Positions 50,547 to 56,264 of a stretch of DNA of 56,264 bases are shown piece after piece. The DNA comes from Crenothrix polyspora (GTDB taxonomy: Bacteria > Pseudomonadota > Gammaproteobacteria > Methylococcales > Methylomonadaceae), in assembly GCA_945877505.1 (NCBI GenBank), contig CAMDWT010000005.1, forward strand, positions 1-56,264, written 5' to 3'. Made by a program: the position numbers and the translations under genes. The notes beneath the pieces are model-generated. The model saw only the letters and a list, made by a program, of their open reading frames with translations. It ran no database searches and was not told the origin of the DNA. Each line of letters begins with the position of its first letter. Within the stretch, counting starts at the first letter, position 1.

Positions 50547-52292
50547 GTGTTAATTATTAGATTGCTTTCGATTTTGTCCCTTTTTTTTCTCAACAGTTGT
50601 GCGGATTCTCCAACAAAACCAAGCGGTTCTGAGGAAACGTTACGATCTGATAAAGAAGTAAAGGTAAAAGCAAAAATTCAACAAAAAGAGATAACTGCTT
50701 CAATTGATCCTGATGTGCTATTTACGCTATTAACCGCAGAGCTTGCCGGACAAAGAGGGCAATATGAGATTGCCCTAGAAGGTTATTTGACGGCAGCAAA
50801 GCAGGTGCATGATCCAAAGTTTGCAGAAAGAGCGGTCATGATTGCCATGTATATGAAAAACAGCGCCAAAACAAAAGAGGCGTTGGATTTATGGCTTAAT
50901 CAAGATAGCAAGAACTTGTCAGCAAGAAAAATTGCGGCTTTATTGGCCTTAAGAGAAGGGAATAAAGCAGTAGCCAGCGAGCATATTAATGCAATGTTAG
51001 TCTTCGATCCGGCCGGCTTTGAAGCTACTTTGCTAGAGTTGGCGGGCGTTCTGGAGAAGGAAGGGAAGATAAATATAGTCGGTGACATTCTGAATGACTT
51101 ATCAATGCAACATCCGGATCGAGCTGAAATTTACTTTTTACAGTCAATTTTGGCTATGCAAAAGAAAGAAAAAAATAATGCAGAAATAAATATACAGAAG
51201 GCATTGAAGCTTAAGCCCGATTGGGATAAGGCGATAATGTTTAAAGCACAGATAGCGATATTTTCAGGGGACTTAGAAGGTGCAAAGTTAGAATTAAATA
51301 AAGCCACTATAAAATATCCAGAAAATAATAAAATTAAAAAAATGTATGCTCAAGTTTTAATTAAAAAAGAAGAATATAAAGAAGCCATCGAGGTCTATCA
51401 AAAGGTAATAGCTGCAGACCCGAAAGATTTAGAGAGTCAATTTGCTGAGGGATTAGTTGATTTACAGTTAGAGCATTATCAGCGAGCTGAAGAAATATTT
51501 AAAAGATTATCCGAAGATCCAGAGAGTCGATATCAGGCATATTTTTATTTGGGTAAGGCCGAAGAAAAGCAAGGAAATATTAAGAAAGCGCTAGGATGGT
51601 ACGATAAAGTATTGGACGGTCCTTTTATGTTTGAATCGTCAATATCCGCAATTACTTTGCTGCAAAAGGATAAACAGTTAGATGAGGCGAGTGCCCGACT
51701 CGGCGTGTTACAAGAGAAATTTCCAAAGCAACGAATAAAGCTTCTTCTGGCTAGTGTCGATTTATATAGCCAGCAAAAGAAATATGACGAGGCGTTTAAT
51801 TTATTGACAAAAGCTTTAATGGACTACCCTGATCAAAAAGAATTGTTATATGCTCGTGCATTGATTGCTGAGCGGATCAATAAGATAGATATCGTAGAAA
51901 TAGATCTGAAGAAGATTTTAGCGGTTGAGCCCAATAATGTAGAAGCCTTAAATGCGTTAGGATACACATTGTTAAGTAATCCAGCTCGTTATGTAGATGC
52001 AGAAAAATACCTCAAAAAAGCATTGGAGCTTGAGCCAGAAGAAGCAATCATTATAGATAGTTATGGATGGCTGCAATTTAAGTTGGGGAATGCTGAGCAA
52101 GCTTTGGTTTATTTGCAGAAAGCCTATAAAAAACAACAAGAGAATGAGATTGCAGCTCATTTAGCAGAAGTATTATGGGCTTTAGATAGAAAAGAAGACG
52201 CTATAAAAATATATAATGGCGCGATTAAGCGTGCTCAAGATGATGAATATTTAAGAGATTTTCAGCAAAGAATCATGAGTGGAAAACAATAA
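50547..52292 (+). CDS. TPR-repeat lipoprotein
   Basis: 581 residues. The GTG at 50547 is preferred to the TTG at 50541 because AGGA lies 6 bases before it. The N-terminus is a lipoprotein signal ending FFLNSC (Cys18). Almost the whole chain is tetratricopeptide repeats, about a dozen, clearest in the C-terminal half (VEALNALGYTLLSNPARY, AIIIDSYGWLQFKLGNAEQAL). Members of this group sit next to lolB in many gammaproteobacteria and may help assemble outer membrane complexes; the exact partner is unknown. lolB starts 4 bases after the stop. A 9-codon frame (50531-50560) overlaps the start out of frame. The 249-base gap to hemA contains TCTATT-GTCA-AATAGA (50508-50523). Confidence 0.88.
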   Translation: MLIIRLLSILSLFFLNSCADSPTKPSGSEETLRSDKEVKVKAKIQQKEITASIDPDVLFTLLTAELAGQRGQYEIALEGYLTAAKQVHDPKFAERAVMIAMYMKNSAKTKEALDLWLNQDSKNLSARKIAALLALREGNKAVASEHINAMLVFDPAGFEATLLELAGVLEKEGKINIVGDILNDLSMQHPDRAEIYFLQSILAMQKKEKNNAEINIQKALKLKPDWDKAIMFKAQIAIFSGDLEGAKLELNKATIKYPENNKIKKMYAQVLIKKEEYKEAIEVYQKVIAADPKDLESQFAEGLVDLQLEHYQRAEEIFKRLSEDPESRYQAYFYLGKAEEKQGNIKKALGWYDKVLDGPFMFESSISAITLLQKDKQLDEASARLGVLQEKFPKQRIKLLLASVDLYSQQKKYDEAFNLLTKALMDYPDQKELLYARALIAERINKIDIVEIDLKKILAVEPNNVEALNALGYTLLSNPARYVDAEKYLKKALELEPEEAIIIDSYGWLQFKLGNAEQALVYLQKAYKKQQENEIAAHLAEVLWALDRKEDAIKIYNGAIKRAQDDEYLRDFQQRIMSGKQ

Positions 52293-52295
52293 TTA

Positions 52296-52889
52296 ATGTG
52301 TTGTCATAATAAAAAAAGAGCAGTGGTTTGGCTATTGGTTTTGATTATTTCAGGGTGTTCTTCAGTTCCCGTTGGGCCAGAAGTTGAATATTCCGATAAA
52401 TTAAGAGCGCAACTTCAGGATTTGCAAGATTGGTCGTTTGAAGGTCGCATGGGCTTGGTTGCGAAAAACGACTCTTGGCAAGCAAATATAGACTGGAAGC
52501 ATCATTTAAATACCGAAGAGATAAGGCTTGCTGGACCATTAGGTCAGGGAGCAACCTTGATTCAATTAAGCGGCAATATGGTTAAGATAGATCGAGGTGG
52601 GGATAAAGTTCAAACTTCAACTCAGCCAGAAGCTTTTATAAGTCAACAATTAGGTGTGTTTGTCCCTATTAGTTCGTTGCGCTATTGGGTGATTGGTTTG
52701 CCTGAACCTACCAGTGCATTTATTGAAATGACGGCTGGTTTCAAGCAATCTGGCTGGTTAATTGAATATAAGCAAATGCAACGTATAGATGACCATGTTG
52801 TACCTCGCAAAATCATTGTAAGCAACGAACGGGCCAAATTAAAATTAATGATTGATCAGTGGGATTTAAATGTCGCAAAAACAAAATAA
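52296..52889 (+). CDS. lolB: Outer membrane lipoprotein receptor LolB
   Basis: Receives lipoproteins from LolA and inserts them into the outer membrane. 197 residues. It is itself a lipoprotein with lipobox ISGC (Cys21). The mature part shows the LolB pattern LQDWSFEGRMGLV, WQANIDWKH, GATLIQLSG and SLRYWVIGLPEP. Overlaps ispE by 20 bases, the classical gammaproteobacterial lolB-ispE pair. It serves the several lipoproteins encoded in this window. Confidence 0.94.
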   Translation: MCCHNKKRAVVWLLVLIISGCSSVPVGPEVEYSDKLRAQLQDLQDWSFEGRMGLVAKNDSWQANIDWKHHLNTEEIRLAGPLGQGATLIQLSGNMVKIDRGGDKVQTSTQPEAFISQQLGVFVPISSLRYWVIGLPEPTSAFIEMTAGFKQSGWLIEYKQMQRIDDHVVPRKIIVSNERAKLKLMIDQWDLNVAKTK

Positions 52890-53742
52890 AGATCTTATAA
52901 CTAATGAGCGCTGGCCGGCGCCTGCTAAGTTAAATTTAATGTTAAGAATAGTTGGGCAGAGGGAGGATGGGTATCACTTACTTCAAACAGTTTTTCAATT
53001 TATAGATTTATGTGACTGGATTACTTTTCACCCCGTAGAAGACGGTAAAGTTAGTTTGAGGGAAGTAATTCCAGGTGTGCCAGAGGAAGAAGACTTAACG
53101 ATTCGAGCAGCTAATCTCTTGAAGAAAGAAACGGGCTGCCAATTTGGAGTCTGTATTGAGGTAGAGAAAAACTTACCCATGGGTGGCGGCTTAGGCGGCG
53201 GTAGCTCAGATGCCGCAACCACATTGCAAGTGCTCAATAAGTTGTGGAATTTACATTTACCAATAGAAAAACTAATGGATCTTGGTTTGTCTTTAGGCGC
53301 AGATGTGCCGGTATTTGTTTATGGTTACTCAGCATGGGCAGAAGGTGTTGGTGAGAAATTAGAAAAAATAGAGCTTGATCAGCAATGGGTTGTAGTCATA
53401 AAGCCTGAATGCCATGTAAATACTAAAGAAGTATTTTTGGCTAAAAATTTGACACGCAATAGTAAATCAATCAAAATAGCTGACTTTATAGCAGGCCAAC
53501 ATCAAAACGATTGTGTTGAAGAGGTTAGTCGGCAATATCCAGCTGTTAAAAGTGCGTTGTTGGCTTTATCTAAGTTTTCAGAGGCAAGATTAACAGGCAC
53601 TGGAGCTTGTGTATTTGCACAATTTGATTCAAAAGAATTGGCAATAAAGGCTTGTAAGTCACTAGAGATAGATGGCTGGAGGACTTATGTTGCTAAGGGT
53701 TTAAATGAATCGCCTTTAATGTCAAAATTAAAGGGTTGTTAA
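52870..53742 (+). CDS. ispE: 4-diphosphocytidyl-2-C-methyl-D-erythritol kinase
   Basis: Fourth step of the MEP pathway, between the products of ispD and ispF encoded about 28 kb away. GHMP kinase: PAPAKLNLMLRIVGQREDGYHLLQTVFQ is cut here to PAPAKLNLML and REDGYHLLQ as the N-terminal signature; the ATP loop is MGGGLGGGSSDAA; the C-terminal motif is RLTGTGACVFAQF. 290 residues. The start lies inside lolB. tRNA-Gln begins 16 bases after the stop, so tRNA and mRNA are probably transcribed together. Confidence 0.96.
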   Translation: MSQKQNKDLITNERWPAPAKLNLMLRIVGQREDGYHLLQTVFQFIDLCDWITFHPVEDGKVSLREVIPGVPEEEDLTIRAANLLKKETGCQFGVCIEVEKNLPMGGGLGGGSSDAATTLQVLNKLWNLHLPIEKLMDLGLSLGADVPVFVYGYSAWAEGVGEKLEKIELDQQWVVVIKPECHVNTKEVFLAKNLTRNSKSIKIADFIAGQHQNDCVEEVSRQYPAVKSALLALSKFSEARLTGTGACVFAQFDSKELAIKACKSLEIDGWRTYVAKGLNESPLMSKLKGC

Positions 53743-53758
53743 TATATATCATAATTAT

Positions 53759-53833
53759 TGGGTCGTCGCCAAGCGGTAAGGCACGGGGTTTTGATCTCCG
53801 CATACCAAGGTTCGAATCCTTGCGACCCAGCCA
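53759..53833 (+). tRNA. tRNA-Gln (anticodon TTG)
   Basis: 75 bases including an encoded CCA. Acceptor stem TGGGTCG / CGACCCA, anticodon stem CGGGG / CTCCG with loop TTTTGAT giving anticodon TTG at 53791-53793, and T-arm GGTTCGAATCC. Closely resembles E. coli tRNA-Gln. It sits between ispE and prs, the usual gammaproteobacterial place, and has no separate promoter in the 16-base gap. Confidence 0.97.
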
Positions 53834-53873
53834 TTTATATCCATTAAGTAAAAATTCGTGTGGGAGTGCTTGA

Positions 53874-54827
53874 ATGAATGACACCTCTATGATGGTGTTT
53901 TCTGGAAATGCTAACCTAGCTTTATCCGACGGTATAGTTAAGAAGCTTAACATGCGTTTGGGTATGGCGACTGTCGGTAGATTTAGCGATGGAGAGATAG
54001 CGGTTGAGATCGAGGAGAATGTCAGAGGTAAAGATGTTTTCGTGATTCAGCCCACTTGCTCGCCCACTAACGAAAATTTAATGGAATTGTTAGTGATGAT
54101 TGATGCGCTTAAAAGAGCATCAGCATCCAGAATTACAGCTGTATTGCCTTATTATGGTTATGCTAGGCAAGATAGACGATCTAGGTCTGCGCGTGTGCCA
54201 ATAAGTGCAAAGTTAGTGGCTAAAATGATTGAGCAGGCAGGAGCTAGTCGCATTTTAACCGTTGATTTACACGCCGACCAGATTCAAGGATTTTTTGATA
54301 TACCGGTTGATAATGTTTATTCATCACCCATTCTTTTGGGGGATGTGTGGCGTCAACAATATAAGGATCTTATAGTTGTTTCGCCTGATGTCGGCGGTGT
54401 AGTTAGGGCGAGAGCACTTGCAAAGCGCCTTGATGATGCTGATCTTGCAATTATAGATAAGCGAAGACCAAAGGCTAATGTATCAGAGATTATGCACATA
54501 ATAGGTGATGTAGATGGACGAACCTGTGTTTTAATTGATGACTTGGTTGATACGGCGGGTACTTTATGTCATGCCGCTGCCGCACTTAAAAAACATGGAG
54601 CGATAAAGGTAGTTGCTTATTGTACGCATGCTGTTTTATCAGGTGCGGCCATGAAGAATCTGAATAACTCGGAACTGGATGAGTTAGTCGTAACAGATAC
54701 AATACCATTAAATCAAGATGCTGTTGAATCTGGAAAAATAAGACAGCTAAGTGTGGCGGAAATGTTGGCTGAAACTATAAGACGAATTGCAGTGGGTGAA
54801 TCAGTTAGTTCGCTTTACGTAGATTAG
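53874..54827 (+). CDS. prs: Ribose-phosphate pyrophosphokinase
   Basis: Makes PRPP from ribose 5-phosphate and ATP for nucleotide, His and Trp synthesis. 317 residues. Signatures: [38 protein letters not shown] (ATP binding), [19 protein letters not shown] and the PRPP loop [18 protein letters not shown] lies about 8 bases before the ATG. Follows tRNA-Gln by 40 bases. Confidence 0.98.
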   Translation: MNDTSMMVFSGNANLALSDGIVKKLNMRLGMATVGRFSDGEIAVEIEENVRGKDVFVIQPTCSPTNENLMELLVMIDALKRASASRITAVLPYYGYARQDRRSRSARVPISAKLVAKMIEQAGASRILTVDLHADQIQGFFDIPVDNVYSSPILLGDVWRQQYKDLIVVSPDVGGVVRARALAKRLDDADLAIIDKRRPKANVSEIMHIIGDVDGRTCVLIDDLVDTAGTLCHAAAALKKHGAIKVVAYCTHAVLSGAAMKNLNNSELDELVVTDTIPLNQDAVESGKIRQLSVAEMLAETIRRIAVGESVSSLYVD

Positions 54828-54892
54828 TGGTTGTTTATAAAATTTAATGTATGTGCTTTAAGGGTGCAGACTCCAAAAAATGGTGAGGAAAG

Positions 54893-55495
54893 ATGTCAAA
54901 CGTATTTGAATTTGTTGCCGAAAGTCGCGGACAATCAGGTAAAAGTGTAGCAAGGCGTTCGCGTCGTAAAGGTGATGTGCCAGCTATTATTTATGGCGGT
55001 GCAAGTGCGCCTCAGATGTTAGTTTTAAATCATAATGAAGTGATTAAGCATTTAGAGCATGAAGCAGTATATTCGCATGTGCTTGATATTACTGTTGATG
55101 GGAAAACTGAAAAAGCAATATTGAAGGGCGTTCAGCGTAATCCTGCCAGGTTCCAAATTTTACATTTAGATTTTTTGCGTGTAAATATGTCGGATATCGT
55201 AAAGGTGCATGTCCCATTGCATTTTATCAATGAAAACACGTCAATTGGTGGAAAAAAAGGCGGTATTGCTGCACATTCAATGGTTGATGTAGAGGTTTCT
55301 TGCTTGCCATCAGTATTACCTGAATTTATTGAAGTAAATCTTGCAGGTTTAGATATTGGCGGTACTGTTCATTTGTCGGATTTAGTGTTGCCAAATGGAA
55401 TTGAAATTGTAGCGTTAGCTCAAGGACCTGAGCATGATTTGCCGGTTGTATCAATGATGGCTTCTAAAGCTAGTAAAGATGATGCTGCTGTCTAA
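54893..55495 (+). CDS. rplY: 50S ribosomal protein bL25, long (CTC) form
   Basis: Binds 5S rRNA on the large ribosomal subunit. 200 residues: an N-terminal L25 domain (about 1-92, with GKSVARRSRRKGDVPAIIYGG) plus a C-terminal TL5/CTC beta domain (about 95-190), in contrast to the 94-residue E. coli form. A very good ribosome binding site (GAGGAAAG) precedes the ATG. Between prs and pth as in most gammaproteobacteria. Confidence 0.96.
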   Translation: MSNVFEFVAESRGQSGKSVARRSRRKGDVPAIIYGGASAPQMLVLNHNEVIKHLEHEAVYSHVLDITVDGKTEKAILKGVQRNPARFQILHLDFLRVNMSDIVKVHVPLHFINENTSIGGKKGGIAAHSMVDVEVSCLPSVLPEFIEVNLAGLDIGGTVHLSDLVLPNGIEIVALAQGPEHDLPVVSMMASKASKDDAAV

Positions 55496-55509
55496 TTTAT
55501 AGATTAAGC

Positions 55510-56076
55510 ATGATTAAACTTATAGTTGGCTTGGGAAATCCAGGCGAGCAGTATGAAAAAACCCGGCATAATGCCGGGTTTTTGTTTTTAGATGCATTGG
55601 TAGAGTATTTTGGCGGGACATGGTCGAATCAACCTAAGTTTCAGGGCTTATATGCTGAATGCAGTATTGCAAATAATAAGGTTATGATGCTAAAGCCAGA
55701 TCTCTTTATGAATAGAAGTGGTCAATCTGTAGGCAAATTAGTAAGATATTACAAGTTAAAGCCAGAAGAAATTCTTGTTGTCCATGATGAGTTAGACTTC
55801 AATCCTGGTGTGGTAAGGTTGAAAATTGATGGAGGGCATGCAGGCCATAATGGATTAAGGGATATTATAGCGCATTTGGCTTCCAGGGAATTTTATAGGC
55901 TGAGGATTGGAATTGGCCGCCCGCCCGCCGGAAAAGCGGTTGCGGATTTTGTGTTATCCGCACCTTCTAGGGCTGAATGGGAGATGATGTTGAGCGCATT
56001 TGATATTAGCAGGGGGGTTATTAAATCCCTTGTGCTGGGTGATATTGCAATAGTAATGAATAAATTGAATGCTTGA
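55510..56076 (+). CDS. pth: Peptidyl-tRNA hydrolase
   Basis: Recycles peptidyl-tRNA that drops off ribosomes. 188 residues. The catalytic His is in TRHNAGF; further motifs are LKPDLFMNRSGQSV, VVHDELDF and DGGHAGHNGLRDI. It starts 14 bases after rplY. The codons for KTRHNAGFLF form a perfect terminator-like hairpin (55557-55589). After the stop, ychF, its common neighbour, is not present; a tRNA-Tyr gene follows. Confidence 0.97.
   Translation: MIKLIVGLGNPGEQYEKTRHNAGFLFLDALVEYFGGTWSNQPKFQGLYAECSIANNKVMMLKPDLFMNRSGQSVGKLVRYYKLKPEEILVVHDELDFNPGVVRLKIDGGHAGHNGLRDIIAHLASREFYRLRIGIGRPPAGKAVADFVLSAPSRAEWEMMLSAFDISRGVIKSLVLGDIAIVMNKLNA
55557..55589 (+). terminator. Terminator-like hairpin inside the pth coding region
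   Basis: AAAAACCCGGCA (55557-55568), loop TAA, TGCCGGGTTTTT (55572-55583), then GTTTTT. A 12-bp perfect stem with a GC core and a U-tract, 48 bases into pth. The encoded residues are conserved, but the third-base choices make the pairing complete. Confidence 0.55.
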
Positions 56077-56198
56077 GAATTTAGTTTCTGATTTGCCCTA
56101 GAAAGCCAAGTAACTAATGAGCTCTAACCCTTATTAACCCTGTTGCGTATATACATGCCAGTTGATAGGGGGCTATAAGTAAAAAAGTAAATAATAAG

Positions 56199-56227
56199 TT
56201 GACAGCTAATAGCTAATAAAAGATAAT
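56199..56227 (+). promoter_or_regulatory. Near-consensus sigma-70 promoter of the tRNA-Tyr transcript
   Basis: TTGACA (56199-56204), 17-base spacer, GATAAT (56222-56227), an almost ideal arrangement, 19 bases before the tRNA. Suits a strong stable-RNA promoter. Confidence 0.85.
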
Positions 56228-56246
56228 AATCAGCTTACCCGATATA

Positions 56247-56264
56247 GGAGGGGTTCCCGAGCGG
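56247..56264 (+). tRNA. tRNA-Tyr, 5' part only (cut by window end)
   Basis: The last 18 bases GGAGGGGTTCCCGAGCGG match the acceptor and D-arm start of bacterial tRNA-Tyr (E. coli differs by one base in this stretch). The anticodon lies outside the window, so identity rests on the D-arm; serine and leucine tRNAs have different D-arms. Confidence 0.75.

Overview
The window is an AT-rich (by eye about 40% G+C), gene-dense chromosome segment of a gammaproteobacterium. The best fit is a type I (Methylococcales) methanotroph close to Methylobacter, Methylovulum or Methylosphaera. This placement is inference: no methane oxidation gene lies in the window. It rests on three features: a sterol cluster containing the methanotroph-type CYP51-ferredoxin fusion, a pyrophosphate-dependent phosphofructokinase, and ordinary gammaproteobacterial gene orders (tilS/pyrG-kdsA-eno-ftsB-ispD-ispF-truD-surE-pcm; hemA-prfA-prmC; lolB-ispE-tRNA-Gln-prs-rplY-pth). 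No insertion sequence, prophage, CRISPR array or rRNA was found.

Layout. 1-1471: the 3' part of mtnA and cysZ, forward. 1536-6958: pyruvate dehydrogenase operon aceE-aceF-lpdA, reverse, with a 17-bp operator-like palindrome upstream. 7393-18424: mostly unlinked forward genes: proS, a CNNM/CBS membrane protein, a GH17-GT2 beta-1,3-glucan enzyme, class I fumarase, trpS with an overlapping membrane protein, and a membrane-bound c-type cytochrome. 18538-28706: housekeeping chain tilS, pyrG, kdsA, eno, ftsB, ispD, ispF, truD, surE and pcm, with an Smr-domain gene inserted in reverse. 28773-30957: two reverse envelope genes, a lipoprotein hydrolase and a stand-alone MprF-like aminoacyltransferase domain.

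31211-38464 is the most distinctive region. An unrecognised exported protein is followed by a sterol operon: cyp51-ferredoxin, an NTF2/SnoaL-like protein, oxidosqualene cyclase and squalene monooxygenase. Together these would convert squalene to oxidosqualene, then lanosterol, then a 14-demethylated sterol. The cyclase active-site residues look like those of a lanosterol-producing enzyme. The NTF2-like gene and the upstream exported protein have no assigned role and are the best candidates for undescribed sterol-related functions. A 12-codon reading frame with its own good ribosome binding site ends in an ATGA overlap with the squalene monooxygenase start.

38997-42847: PPi-phosphofructokinase and a large dynamin-like GTPase. 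43030-46367: branched-chain amino acid operon ilvB-ilvH-ilvC, reverse. 46652-50297: hemA-prfA-prmC and a JAMM peptidase, reverse. 50547-56076: TPR lipoprotein, lolB, ispE, tRNA-Gln, prs, rplY and pth, forward. The window ends inside a tRNA-Tyr gene preceded by a near-consensus promoter.

Many gene ends carry perfect stem-loops without a U-tract; only a few (after ftsB, and between the dynamin gene and ilvC) are canonical intrinsic terminators. A third canonical-looking terminator lies inside the pth coding region.
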